64,000 nt of DNA from Embleya sp051903075 (GCF_051903075.1 NZ_CP182423.1:1922001-1986000), one strand, 5' to 3'; shown: positions 49,569-58,021, counted from the first letter of the stretch. The notes: generated by a model from the letters alone, not told the origin. Program-made: numbers and translations.

Positions 49569-49847
49569 CTACCGACAGCGGACCGTGCATGGCATGCCGC
49601 TTCCGCCCGGGAAGACCATGAGAACGCGGTAGCCGACAAGCCCTGCGCATGTGACGACCTGGTCGACGCGAGCGGCCGAGATGCTGTGCTTCCGGCCCGG
49701 CAGCGAGGCGACCCATTCACCGACCTTGATCGGCTTGCGCGCGGGTCGGGGGTCCTCACGTGGCGGTCGTATGCGGGTCGCAACGATCGGGATCACCACA
49801 CCGCCCGAGGTGACCGCGTAATCGGTGGGGCGCTCCGCAGTTGGCAT
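49569..49847 (-). CDS. Hypothetical 92-aa protein, first gene of the radical SAM operon
   Basis: I do not recognise the family. ATG 49847 has AAGGAAG about 7 nt upstream. The protein opens MPTAERPTDYAVTSGG, has a proline/arginine stretch (RIRPPREDPRPARKPIKVG), then GEWVASLPGRKHSISAARVD and VVTCAGLVGYRVLMVFPG, ending in CTVRCR. No membrane segment or signal peptide. Position before a radical SAM/methyltransferase pair makes it a candidate substrate or peptide-binding partner. A 12-bp-arm hairpin lies just upstream of the start. Confidence 0.6.
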   Translation of the reverse strand: MPTAERPTDYAVTSGGVVIPIVATRIRPPREDPRPARKPIKVGEWVASLPGRKHSISAARVDQVVTCAGLVGYRVLMVFPGGSGMPCTVRCR

Positions 49848-49874
49848 TTTCCGCTTCCTTTCCCGGGGTTGGTG

Positions 49875-49920
49875 CCCGCCGCGCCGGACTGTGGGAGCCA
49901 TACCAGCTCGGCGCGGCGGG
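49875..49920 (-). promoter_or_regulatory. Long hairpin in the 5' region of the radical SAM operon
   Basis: CCCGCCGCGCCG (49875-49886) and CGGCGCGGCGGG (49909-49920) are perfect 12-bp arms around 22 bases, starting 28 bases before the 92-aa gene. It could be a terminator or attenuator in the leader; no leader peptide was recognised. Confidence 0.55.
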
Positions 49921-50073
49921 ATCGGGCGGGCGCCCTGACCTCCGGTGCGGGCCGAGTCGTCAGGGCTGATCAACGGATTGCTTGTGCCCGGCACCGACGA
50001 TGCGGGTCTGTGTGCCGGAAGCTTTGGGCGCCCGCGTGGTCGTTACTTTAGGAACATTCCGAATCCACGCACA

Positions 50074-50096
50074 GTGGCCAAGGGGGTGGCCATGAT
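50074..50096 (+). promoter_or_regulatory. Promoter region of the XRE gene
   Basis: CATGAT (50091-50096) lies six bases before ATG 50103, fitting the leaderless pattern. GTGGCCA is directly repeated at 50074 and 50086, and GGAACATTCC, an inverted repeat, sits at 50051-50060. Possible binding sites for the XRE protein. Confidence 0.4.
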
Positions 50097-50102
50097 GGGT
50101 GC

Positions 50103-51227
50103 ATGAAGCTGGGAGTCTTGATCCGTGATCTACGGATGGCCCGGGGATGGTCACAGGCCGCTCTGCGGGACAATCTGAATCGCGTGGCGGGTACCAACAT
50201 CACCCGCGAGTACGTGTCTCGGTGGGAGTCCGGAAAGCGGTCGCCGGGCCCGTTCTGGTGCCGGCACCTCGCCACGGTCCTGCAAGTTCCCGTGGCGGCC
50301 TTGGAAGGGGGAGACGTGGATCGACGGCGTTTCCTGACCAACGGTGCCGCATCGGCGATCGCGCCCCTCGTGGCATCGGACCTCCTGGCACACGGATTCG
50401 CAGCCGCGATAGGAGGCAGGCGGCCCGATGTGGACGGATGGGAAGACCGGTTGACCACGTACGGCCGGGACTACATGTCCCTCGGCGCGGCCGACATCCA
50501 AGTGCGCCTGACATCCGATCTCGCCATCGTGCAGCAGCAGTTGGAGCGCCCTGAGTTGTGGTCGGTTGCCGCGCGCATGATGACTCTGTTCGGCAAGACG
50601 TTCCCGGGCAGTGACGGCGCCAAGGCCGCCGAGTGGTACCGCTACGCGTCCGAGGCCGCCGACCGGTCCGGCGACGAGGCGACCCGTGTGTGGGTGCGCG
50701 CGCGTGCCGCCATCGCACTCGGGTACGAGGGGGCTTCGTTGGGGTTGGCCGACATGTTCGCGGACCAAGCCTTGGCGATCAGCGACCGGCCTACATTGGC
50801 ACGCTTGAACGCCTTGATGGGCAAGGCACATGTCATGGCACTACGGGGCGACAAGGCGTCGGCGCTGCACCTCTTGTCGGAGGGGCGTCGGGTGTTCGAC
50901 GTGGTGGCGTCGGATGATCCCGAATCGGACTACGCGGTCCCCTGGTGGCGATTCAACGTGCTCGTCTCCCTGCTCCTGGCACGGCTCGGCGAGGAACAAT
51001 CCGCCCTGGTGGCACAGGAAGCCGCCTCCCGGAGCCTGCCGGCGACGTTGCCCCGCTTCGTCACACACTTGGAGATGCACCAGGGGCTCATGCTGGCCAG
51101 AACCGGCGATCGGGTCGGAGGGATCACCCATGCCCGTACGGCCTTGGAGCGCCTGCCGGTCGCCAAGCACTCACTGACGCTGCGGATGCTCATGAACGAG
51201 ATTCAGTCACCGCCTCACGGCACCTGA
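50103..51227 (+). CDS. XRE-type helix-turn-helix regulator with TPR-like domain
   Basis: Regulator of 374 aa. The N-terminal HTH reads LGVLIRDLRMARGWSQAAL, then ITREYVSRWESGKRSPG. A linker DRRRFLTNGAASAIAPL resembles a Tat motif but lies inside the protein, as is common in streptomycete members. The remainder is helical with TPR-like repeats (AAEWYRYASEAADRSGDEA, ARLNALMGKAHVMALRGDKA). Such proteins often sense a peptide and control adjacent biosynthetic genes. Divergent from the 92-aa/radical SAM/methyltransferase operon, which it probably controls. Confidence 0.88.
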   Translation: MKLGVLIRDLRMARGWSQAALRDNLNRVAGTNITREYVSRWESGKRSPGPFWCRHLATVLQVPVAALEGGDVDRRRFLTNGAASAIAPLVASDLLAHGFAAAIGGRRPDVDGWEDRLTTYGRDYMSLGAADIQVRLTSDLAIVQQQLERPELWSVAARMMTLFGKTFPGSDGAKAAEWYRYASEAADRSGDEATRVWVRARAAIALGYEGASLGLADMFADQALAISDRPTLARLNALMGKAHVMALRGDKASALHLLSEGRRVFDVVASDDPESDYAVPWWRFNVLVSLLLARLGEEQSALVAQEAASRSLPATLPRFVTHLEMHQGLMLARTGDRVGGITHARTALERLPVAKHSLTLRMLMNEIQSPPHGT

Positions 51228-51403
51228 GCCGTGAACGCGAAAATGCCCCAACCCGATGGCGAGTAGCCAACGAGCCGGGGAATGGTTGCGAGCATCAACG
51301 GTTGCAAGTACCACCAAAATGGCCCAACGAGCCGTGCCGAAAATCCCGCTCCCTGCCGCTCGGTGTGGCCGGTAGAGGGGGGTCCCCGCCTGGTCGGCGG
51401 GGC

Positions 51404-51782
51404 TCAGCTCGGGCCGGACTCGCGCTCGGAACGGCGCTCGGCAGCCCAACCGCCGGGCTGAAGCCGCGCGGTCTCGCGGTTGTGGCAGCGCACACACAGC
51501 GGACGCAGCCGCGCCCACGCGTCCGGGTCGGTCACGCCCTGGTCGATGAGCTGCCGTCGGCTGACCGGGTGATGGTCGGCGACGACCGCCGGAGCGGCGC
51601 ACAGGACGCACCACGGGTTCGCGTACAGGTAGGCGCGGCGGGTCCGCTGCCAACGGACTTCGTACGCCTTGCCGTCTCACACGGGACTTGTTCGCCTCCC
51701 GTTGGTGCTTGGCGCACTGCCCGCCCGAGGTCAGCTCAAGACAGCCCGGGATCGGGCAAGGGGGGCGGGGCCTACGGGGCAT
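51404..51782 (-). pseudogene. Phage-type HNH endonuclease with a one-base frameshift
   Basis: The start frame encodes CPIPGCLELTSGGQCAKHQR and EANKSRV, then loses sense. The +1 frame continues DGKAYEVRWQRTRRAYLYAN, then PWCVLCAAPAVVADHHPVSR, and later RLRPLCVRCHNRETARLQPG: the CxxC, DHH and CxxC-HN elements of a small HNH nuclease. Removing one A at about 51681 restores a single ~125-aa protein. Either a real frameshift, a rare programmed shift or a sequence error. Confidence 0.75.
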
Positions 51783-51795
51783 GGGGGTCCAATCC

Positions 51796-51830
51796 GGGGC
51801 CCGGGGGTAGTCGTGAATCCCCCGGGCCCC
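51796..51830 (-). terminator. Strong hairpin after the zinc-finger gene
   Basis: GGGGCCCGGGGG and CCCCCGGGCCCC, perfect 12-bp arms with an 11-base loop, directly after the stop at 51838. Confidence 0.75.
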
Positions 51831-51837
51831 GTTGCGG

Positions 51838-52047
51838 TTAGTTGGCGGGTCTACGGGCCTTACGCGCCTTCACAGCGGCCGAGTAGCACGGCACACAGAA
51901 CGACCGCCGGTAGCCGGGCATGTCCGGGCGGGACACGCCACGCGAGACCAGTTCGCGCCGAGTCAACGGCCAGTGGGCCGAGACATCCGCCCCCTGCCCA
52001 CAGACCGAACAGAACGGGCTGACATGCCTACTCGGGTCCCGAAGCAT
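51838..52047 (-). CDS. Small treble-clef (HNH-like) protein
   Basis: A 69-aa protein with FCSVCGQGADVSAHWPLTRR followed by FCVPCYSAAVKARKARRPAN. The two CxxC pairs and the intervening SAHWP...RRELV match the HNH nuclease next door, but the catalytic D-H is S-A-H and the second block lacks the HN pair, so nuclease activity is doubtful. ATG 52047 follows a GAGGGGGG stretch. Probably phage- or element-derived. Confidence 0.55.
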   Translation of the reverse strand: MLRDPSRHVSPFCSVCGQGADVSAHWPLTRRELVSRGVSRPDMPGYRRSFCVPCYSAAVKARKARRPAN

Positions 52048-52064
52048 CCACCCCCCTCGGAGGA

Positions 52065-52343
52065 ATGACCGGCGGATCGATCGGCAACCCGTCCGGCCCA
52101 ATCGGCGTCACGTCGATCACGACCAGGTCGCCACTCGTGATTCACTGCGACGCGTGCGGCGGACGCATGTACCGACACCAGGGCGACGACGCGCGCCCGT
52201 ACTGCGGACACTGGGAGGCTCCCGGGGTTGTCCGTCTAGTCGCTCTCTATCGGATCGCTCCTCCGCAGAAAAAGCGGCCCCTCGCTCGGGGGCGGCCTGA
52301 GGCGTGGGCGCTGACGCGCCATGGGGGGAGCGGCGGTGGGTAG
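52065..52343 (+). CDS. Possible small zinc-ribbon protein
   Basis: A 92-codon frame with VIHCDACGGRMYRHQGDDAR and PYCGHW, suggesting a CxxC...C(x2)H metal site. GGAGGA abuts the ATG with almost no spacing; GTG 52138 inside is an alternative start. The last third is low complexity. Divergent from the treble-clef gene by 17 bp. Weakly supported. Confidence 0.3.
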   Translation: MTGGSIGNPSGPIGVTSITTRSPLVIHCDACGGRMYRHQGDDARPYCGHWEAPGVVRLVALYRIAPPQKKRPLARGRPEAWALTRHGGSGGG

Positions 52344-53238
52344 GCCGGGTCGTGGGTGGGCTGCGGTGGTGGCGGGGTCTCAAGGTCGTGGCGTTGGCCG
52401 TCGGACTCGAAGTGGTGGGCAAATGAGGGGTGTTCCGCGTCGGGTGGGGCGGTTCGGGTCGGTGGTAGGGCAGTTGGTGGGTCAGTGCACGATCCTGTTC
52501 GCCCTGACCTTTGTGGCGGCGATCCTGGGGCGCAGGTGGTCTGGGTCGGTGAACTCCGGTGCTGAGATGTGGTGTTGGTCCGGGTCGGGGGTGGGGTTGG
52601 CGTGGCTGGAGTGTGTGCGTGTGGCTGGGAATCGTCTGTCGGAGGGGGTATGGGCGGGGCTACCGTGGCAGGGCTCGAAGTGGGATCGTGGCTGGTCCGG
52701 TCCGGTGTGCCGGCAACTCCCCCGTCCCCGAACGTGATCGCGGCATCGTGCCGGTCGGTCCGGCGGGGTTCGGTCCGAGCCGAATTGAATAGCCCCGCGG
52801 AACGCCTTTGGGGAGGCCCCTCCGTGGCGCGGCGGGCGAGGCGGAACGCGGCGAATGCCCCGCGCTCCGCCTCGTCGGGGCGAGGTCGGCGGGTCGGGGG
52901 GCGACCTGCACCGCTGTCACGCCGGTGCTGGCGGGGCGGGCGGTGGCGTCGCGGTCGTGCGGGCGGATTGTGCGTGGCTGGTGGGGGGCGCGTCGGTCGT
53001 AACGTGCTCGCGTAATTGTCGCTTTCGGGGCTTCGGTGTCCGAATTCCTGTTCCCTTCCGGGGTTGTTGCGGGGCTTCCGGGCCGCTCATCTGCCGGGCT
53101 TCCGGGGAAAACGCCCCATCGCTCTTGCCGGGGGCGCTACCTTCGGCATAAGGACCCGAAGCCCACAAGTTCGATCCGTCCACGCTGCCGACCCCCGGGC
53201 GGCGGGTCCCGGACACCCGTCAGGAAAGGCCGATTGCC
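52344..53238. other. Gene-poor stretch, about 0.9 kb
   Basis: Open frames exist on both strands but none shows a recognised domain, good start signal or convincing protein composition. The left part is G-rich with a GGGTGGG(T/G) bias. Near 53040-53150 the sequence is less biased. No tRNA, attachment site or repeat was identified. Confidence 0.45.
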
Positions 53239-54084
53239 GTGCCGCACCCATTGCTCGACGCCGTCGACACCCCGCAGGATCCCGCCGCTTTCCTGCACTC
53301 GATCGGAACCGTGCACACGACCTTCGGTGACCAGGGCTCGGGTGCGGTCTCGTATGGAGTGCACGCCGAGGGGAACTGGTTCGTGAAAACCGGCCCCAAC
53401 CCCGCGTCCGCGCTCAGCCTGCGTCGCGCGATCGACCTGCACGCGCATGTCCGCCACCCGGCGATCGTGCCCATCCTGCACACCTTCACCGCCGGCGGCG
53501 TGCCCGTGACGGTGGGGCCGTGGCAGTCCGGCGAGGTGCTGTACCACTCGACCGTCAAACGTGCGGGCAAGCTGCTGCGCACCGGCGCGGCCTCGCCGCT
53601 GGCCCGCTTTCGGGCGCTGCCGCTGGACGACGTACACGCGGCTCTGGAAGCGATCCTCGACGCGCACCGGCTGATCGACGCGGCCGGCTACGTCGGGGTG
53701 GACTGGTACGACGGCTGCGTGCTCTACGACTTCCCGGCGCGTCGGGTGCACCTGATCGACCTGGACGAGTACCGCAGCGCGCCGTTCGTGCTCGACTGCG
53801 CCCGACTGTCCGGGTCCACCCGCTACATGCCGCCCGAGCACAGTCGGCGCGGCGCGCTGGTCACCCGGGCCGGCACCGTGTTCCTGCTCGGCCGCACGCT
53901 GCGCCTGCTCCTGGACGCGGGCGACGAGGAACGCGCGTGGCGCGGCACCCTGGCGCAACTCGCGGTGGTCGAACGGGCGACGCGGCGCGACCCGGCGGAG
54001 CGCTACGCGAACGTCACCGAGCTTTTCGACGCGTGGAGCGCGGTGGCGCCGGCGGGCATGCTCTCGGGTACGTATCGGGTGTGA
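53239..54084 (+). CDS. Serine/threonine protein kinase-like protein
   Basis: Protein of 281 aa with a kinase fold. NWFVKTGPNPASALSLRRA supplies the ATP-binding Lys in the N-lobe. VGVDWYDGCVLYDF stands for the catalytic loop (Asp, with the usual Asn position altered). VHLIDLDEYRSAPFV holds the DxD metal-binding Asp in place of DFG. TRYMPPEHSRRGALVT equals the APE segment. It resembles small stand-alone bacterial kinases/phosphotransferases of unknown target. No membrane or sensor domain. GTG start behind AGGAAAGG. Convergent with the ROK gene. Confidence 0.75.
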   Translation: MPHPLLDAVDTPQDPAAFLHSIGTVHTTFGDQGSGAVSYGVHAEGNWFVKTGPNPASALSLRRAIDLHAHVRHPAIVPILHTFTAGGVPVTVGPWQSGEVLYHSTVKRAGKLLRTGAASPLARFRALPLDDVHAALEAILDAHRLIDAAGYVGVDWYDGCVLYDFPARRVHLIDLDEYRSAPFVLDCARLSGSTRYMPPEHSRRGALVTRAGTVFLLGRTLRLLLDAGDEERAWRGTLAQLAVVERATRRDPAERYANVTELFDAWSAVAPAGMLSGTYRV

Positions 54085-54121
54085 TCGTCGGGCCCGGCTT
54101 CGGGCACGGCGGCCGATGGGC

Positions 54122-55294
54122 TCAGCGCTGTGGGCTGCCGAACAGGGCGTCGCGGGCGTCGTCGAGGGCGGTCAGGACCGCGCCGTCCAGGATCGCGCTG
54201 CCCGGGACGGTCCCCGCGAGTACCCGGGTGGGCAGGGGCGTCAGCTCGGCGAGTCGGGACTCGACCCGCCCGGCGAGGGCCGCGCCGCCGGCCCGGCCGG
54301 TCTCCCCGCCCAGCACCACGCAGCCCGGGTCGAGGATGACGGCGAGCGCGGCGGCGGCGAGTGCGACCCGGTCGGCGAGTTCGTCGAGGAACGCCGCAGC
54401 GGCCCCGGTGTCCCGCTCCGCCGCGGCCCGTACGCAGTCCTCGGCGGTACCGGTGAGGCCGTGCCGGGCGGCCAACTCCTCCACGGCGGCGCCCGAGGCC
54501 AGGCTCTGGAAGCCGCCCTCGCAGTCCGCCCGCGACGGCAGTCGACCCGTCCCCGGGACCGGCAGGAAGCCCAACTCGCCGCTGCCGCCCGACATGCCGC
54601 GGCGCAGCCGGCCGTCCAACATTACGCAGGCGCCGATCCCCTGGCCCAGCCACACCAGGACGAACGTGTCCAGGCCGCGGGCCGCGCCGAAGCGCTGTTC
54701 GGCGATGCCGGCGAGGTTGGCCTCGTTCTCCAGGACCACCCGGCCGCGGTCGCGGAGCGCGGCCGGCAGGAGGGCGTGCCAGGCCGGGAGGAAGTCCTCC
54801 ACCCCCAGGTTGCCGGTGACGGGGTCAATCAGGCCGGGTGCGCCGACGCCGAACGTGTGCAGCGTCTCGGCGCCGGCGCGGGCGGCGGTGTCGTCGACCA
54901 GGGCCAGGACGTCGGCGATGGCGCGGGTCGGCTCCCGGTTCGCCGGTATCGCGAGCGTGCCGGACGCGGCGATCCGGCCGGTCAGGTCGGCGACGACCAC
55001 CTCGACGCCGCCCAGGCGGACGTCCAGGCCGGCGATGTAGGCGCGCTCCGCGACGATCCCGTACAGCCGCGCGTTCGGGCCGCGTTGGCGGGTGCCCGAT
55101 TCGCCGGCCAGGTGGATCAGTCCCGCGCTGCCTAGGCGGTCGACCAGGTCCGCCACGGTCGGGCGGGAGAGCCCGGTCAGCGTTTTGAGCTGGGCGGCGG
55201 TGAGGGGGCCGTGCTCGATCAGCAGATCGAGGGCCAGGCGGTCGTTGATCGCACGACACGTGCTCGGCGTGGCGGTACGGGCGGTGACTGTCAT
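54122..55294 (-). CDS. ROK-family transcriptional regulator
   Basis: Sugar-responsive repressor of 390 aa. The N-terminal winged helix reads LTAAQLKTLTGLSRPTVADLVDRLGSAGLI. The ROK domain has YIAGLDVRLGGVEVVVADL, FGVGAPGLID, a Glu-Asn segment (VVLENEANLAG), GQGIGACVMLDGRL and GELGFLPV. The usual zinc motif (GHxx...CxCGxxGC) is replaced by SRADCEGG, so zinc binding is doubtful. Divergent from a sugar-permease-like MFS gene, its likely target. Confidence 0.88.
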   Translation of the reverse strand: MTVTARTATPSTCRAINDRLALDLLIEHGPLTAAQLKTLTGLSRPTVADLVDRLGSAGLIHLAGESGTRQRGPNARLYGIVAERAYIAGLDVRLGGVEVVVADLTGRIAASGTLAIPANREPTRAIADVLALVDDTAARAGAETLHTFGVGAPGLIDPVTGNLGVEDFLPAWHALLPAALRDRGRVVLENEANLAGIAEQRFGAARGLDTFVLVWLGQGIGACVMLDGRLRRGMSGGSGELGFLPVPGTGRLPSRADCEGGFQSLASGAAVEELAARHGLTGTAEDCVRAAAERDTGAAAAFLDELADRVALAAAALAVILDPGCVVLGGETGRAGGAALAGRVESRLAELTPLPTRVLAGTVPGSAILDGAVLTALDDARDALFGSPQR

Positions 55295-55353
55295 GGGAAC
55301 CGATCCTACGCAAAGTCTTTCTTTCAGGAACCCTGCCTGATAATTTTCCCGCC
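55295..55353. promoter_or_regulatory. ROK/MFS divergent control region
   Basis: Contains CAAAGTCTTTCTTTCAGG, similar in style to ROK operators, and GATAAT (55339-55344) nine bases before the MFS ATG. Only 59 bp separate the two starts, so one bound repressor could block both promoters. Confidence 0.5.
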
Positions 55354-57120
55354 ATGACCGAGACGAACATCTGCCCCACCCCGTCCACTCCGCACCCCCA
55401 GGCCGAAACGCCCCCGAGCCACCCACCCTCGCCACCTCCGCAAACGGCCGGCGGGCTCACGGGGGCCAACGCAACCGGGGAGGCGGGCCCAACCGAGCGG
55501 GGCGCCACACACGAGCCGGCGAGCACGGGGCGGATAAGCGACACGGCCGAGCGCGCGAGCACGGGCGCGTCGGACGGTGCGTGCGAGGCGGCCGGCGCGG
55601 GGCCGGTGGGTGGCGTGGGCGGACGCGTGGCCGCCGGTGCGGAGGGCAGTGCGCGCGAGGTGGTCGACGCAGGCCGGGTGCGCGGTGCGGGCGAGGGCGT
55701 GAGCACGGGTGAGGTGGGCGGTGTACGCGGAGCGGGAGGCGGGGGGCCGCTGGACGGGGCCGCCGGGGCGGGCCCGCCGGGCGATGCGGGTGGGCGGGCG
55801 AAGCCGGGTGTGGATGGGGAGGCCGGGCGGGCCCGGGTTGCGGCTTGTTTGATATTTGCGGTGCATGGATCCGTGGGGGGTGGGTTCGCGGCGCGGTTGC
55901 CCTGGTTGCAGGGGCATCTGGATTTGAGTGCGGGGCAGTTGGGGGTCGCGCTCGCGGCGCCTGCCGTGGGGGCGTCCCTCGCCATGCCGTTGGCCGCGTC
56001 GCTGGTGCATCGGCACGGGGGGCGGACCGCGCTGCGGTGTCTGATCGCGGTGTGGTGCGCGGTGCCGCTGTTGCCGCTGTCCGCGCCGGGACTGGTCTGG
56101 TTGTGCGCGGCGCTGCTGGTGTTCGGCGTCGGCGCCGGGATGTCCGACGTCGCGATGAACACGCAGGGGCTCGTGGTCGAGCAGCGGGTCAAGCGCTCGA
56201 CGTTGCCGCTGCTGCACGGGATGTGGAGCGCCGGCGCGCTGTTCGGCGCGGGCGTGGGCGCGGCGGCGGCGTTCGCCGGGCTGGACGCCCGCCTGCACAT
56301 GGCGGGCCTGGCCGTACTGCTCGCGGTCACGGGCTGGTTCGCCGGCCGCAACCTGCTCGACGCGCGGCCGGCCGCCGCCGGCGCCGTCGGCGGCGCCGAC
56401 ACCGAGGCCCCACCGCGCTTCGCGCTGCCGTCCAAGGCCGTACTCGCGATCGGCGCCGTCGGCTTCTGCGGGGTGTTCGCCGAGGGCGCGGGCGCGAACT
56501 GGAGCGCGGTCCACCTGAAGGAGGTGGCCGGCGCCTCCCCCGGCGTCGCGGCCCTCGCGTTCACCGGATTCGCCTGCACGATGGCCGTCGCCCGACTGCT
56601 CTCCGGGATGGTGGTGGACCGCTTCGGGGTGACCCGTACGATCCGCGCCGGCGCGGCCCTGAGCACCGTCGGCGCCGTCGTCGTCGCCGCCTCGCACTCC
56701 CCCCTGCCCGCCGCGCTCGGCTTCGCGCTGCTCGGGGTCGGCGTGGCCGCGGTCCTGCCGCTGACCTTCGCGGCGGCGGGCCGGGTCGGCGACAATCCGA
56801 GCCGGTCCATCGCCGGCGTGGCCACGGTGACCTACACGTCCGGCCTAATCGCCCCCGCGATCGTCGGCGCCATCGCCGACCACGCCTCGCTCAACACCTC
56901 GTTCGCCGTGGTCGCCGTCCTCACCGCGATCCTGATCCCGACCGCGCGGCTGCTCAACCCCTCGGCGCCGCCCCCCGCGGGCAGCCGACCCGCCCCGCCC
57001 GAAGCCGCCTCGCCCGAAGCCGCGCCGCCCGCGCCCGAGCCCGCCTCGGGATCGATCCGGATCGGCACCTCCCCGTCGGGCGCCGCCACCACCGTGGTCT
57101 TCCCGCCGCCGGAGCGCTGA
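55354..57120 (+). CDS. MFS transporter with long disordered N-terminus
   Basis: Membrane permease of 588 aa. The first ~160 residues are Gly/Ala/Pro/Thr-rich low-complexity sequence, very unusual for this superfamily. The transporter proper starts near AACLIFAVHGSVGGGFAARL and has about 12 helices. GMSDVAMNTQGLVVEQRVKR and HGMWSAGALFGAGVG resemble the fucose-permease (FucP/YbjJ-like) group. The C-terminal tail is again Pro/Ala-rich. An internal start near 55830 (no good Shine-Dalgarno seen) would give a normal-sized protein. The divergent ROK repressor suggests a sugar substrate. Confidence 0.82.
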   Translation: MTETNICPTPSTPHPQAETPPSHPPSPPPQTAGGLTGANATGEAGPTERGATHEPASTGRISDTAERASTGASDGACEAAGAGPVGGVGGRVAAGAEGSAREVVDAGRVRGAGEGVSTGEVGGVRGAGGGGPLDGAAGAGPPGDAGGRAKPGVDGEAGRARVAACLIFAVHGSVGGGFAARLPWLQGHLDLSAGQLGVALAAPAVGASLAMPLAASLVHRHGGRTALRCLIAVWCAVPLLPLSAPGLVWLCAALLVFGVGAGMSDVAMNTQGLVVEQRVKRSTLPLLHGMWSAGALFGAGVGAAAAFAGLDARLHMAGLAVLLAVTGWFAGRNLLDARPAAAGAVGGADTEAPPRFALPSKAVLAIGAVGFCGVFAEGAGANWSAVHLKEVAGASPGVAALAFTGFACTMAVARLLSGMVVDRFGVTRTIRAGAALSTVGAVVVAASHSPLPAALGFALLGVGVAAVLPLTFAAAGRVGDNPSRSIAGVATVTYTSGLIAPAIVGAIADHASLNTSFAVVAVLTAILIPTARLLNPSAPPPAGSRPAPPEAASPEAAPPAPEPASGSIRIGTSPSGAATTVVFPPPER

Positions 57121-57193
57121 TGGGGCGCGAAAGCCGACCGCGCCACACCGCCCGGGGCGCACCCCCGCCCCGGGCCGTGCCACGCGGGCCCGG

Positions 57194-57889
57194 TCAGCCC
57201 AGGGCCTTGACGATCTCCCGGGCGAGCGGAGCCGCCGAGGCCGGGTTCTGGCCGGTGTACAGGTTGTCGTCGACGACCACGTGCGGCGCCCATGGGCCAC
57301 CCTCGCGGAAGTCGACGCCCAGGTTGATCAGCCGGTCCTGGAGCAGCCAGTGCGCCCGCTCGCCGAAGCCCGCCTGGATCTCCTCGGCATTGGTGAACGC
57401 GGTCATCCGACGGCCGGCGAACGGCGACGTGCCGTCCGCGTCCGCCGTGGCCAGCAGCGCCGCCGGCCCGTGGCAGACCACACCCAGCGGCTTGCCCGAG
57501 GCCAGCGCCGCGACGAGCAGCGCGCCGGAGGTCGCGTCGACCGCCAGGTCCTCCATCGGCCCGTGTCCGCCCGGGTAGAACACGGCCGCGTAGTCGGCGA
57601 GTTCGACCTCGGCCAGGTCCAGCGGCGCACGCAGCGCGGCGAACCGGTCCAGGCCCGCGGCGACCTCCGCGGCCCCGTCCGGACCGCCGTTCACATCCGG
57701 GGCCAGGCTCGCCGCGTCGACGGTAGGCACCACCCCGCCGGGCGTGGCCACCACGACCTCGTGACCGGCCGCGGTGAACGCCTCGAACGGGGCTACCGCC
57801 TCGTCCGCCCAGAAGCCGGTCGGGTGCCGGGTACCGTCGGCCAGCGTCCAGTGGTCGGACCCGGTGAGCACGAACAGGATCTTCGCCAT
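57194..57889 (-). CDS. DJ-1/PfpI-superfamily protein, Hsp31-like
   Basis: Class I glutamine-amidotransferase fold, 231 aa. ILFVLTGSDHWTLADGTRHP and GFWADEAVAPFEAFTAAGHE carry the acidic residue (Glu30). YPGGHGPMEDLAVD and GVVCHGPAALL carry the nucleophile Cys139 and His140. The pattern is that of Hsp31/glyoxalase III proteins, which convert methylglyoxal to lactate or act as holdases. Divergent from a LysR regulator 132 bp away, which likely controls it. Confidence 0.9.
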   Translation of the reverse strand: MAKILFVLTGSDHWTLADGTRHPTGFWADEAVAPFEAFTAAGHEVVVATPGGVVPTVDAASLAPDVNGGPDGAAEVAAGLDRFAALRAPLDLAEVELADYAAVFYPGGHGPMEDLAVDATSGALLVAALASGKPLGVVCHGPAALLATADADGTSPFAGRRMTAFTNAEEIQAGFGERAHWLLQDRLINLGVDFREGGPWAPHVVVDDNLYTGQNPASAAPLAREIVKALG

Positions 57890-58008
57890 CTGTCATCCCT
57901 CCATTCGGGGCGGCCGAGCGGGGTATGCCCGGGCGTCCTCGTGCGATCTGCCGGCACGCCCTCGCGCCGTCGCGTCGAACGTAGATCGCCCACCCATCAG
58001 GGTTCAAA

Positions 58009-58014
58009 TAGGCT
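58009..58014 (+). promoter_or_regulatory. -10 box close to the LysR start
   Basis: TAGGCT, seven bases, then ATG 58022: a near-leaderless promoter. Confidence 0.5.
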
Positions 58015-58021
58015 CTCCATC

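Noticed and set aside
52569..53015. 148-codon open frame in the gene-poor stretch
   Set aside because: Composition is Gly/Arg/Val low complexity, with no domain and no Shine-Dalgarno.
47100..53238. Complete integrative element with attachment sites
   Set aside because: No integrase, excisionase, tRNA or flanking direct repeat was found, so only an accessory island with remnants can be claimed.
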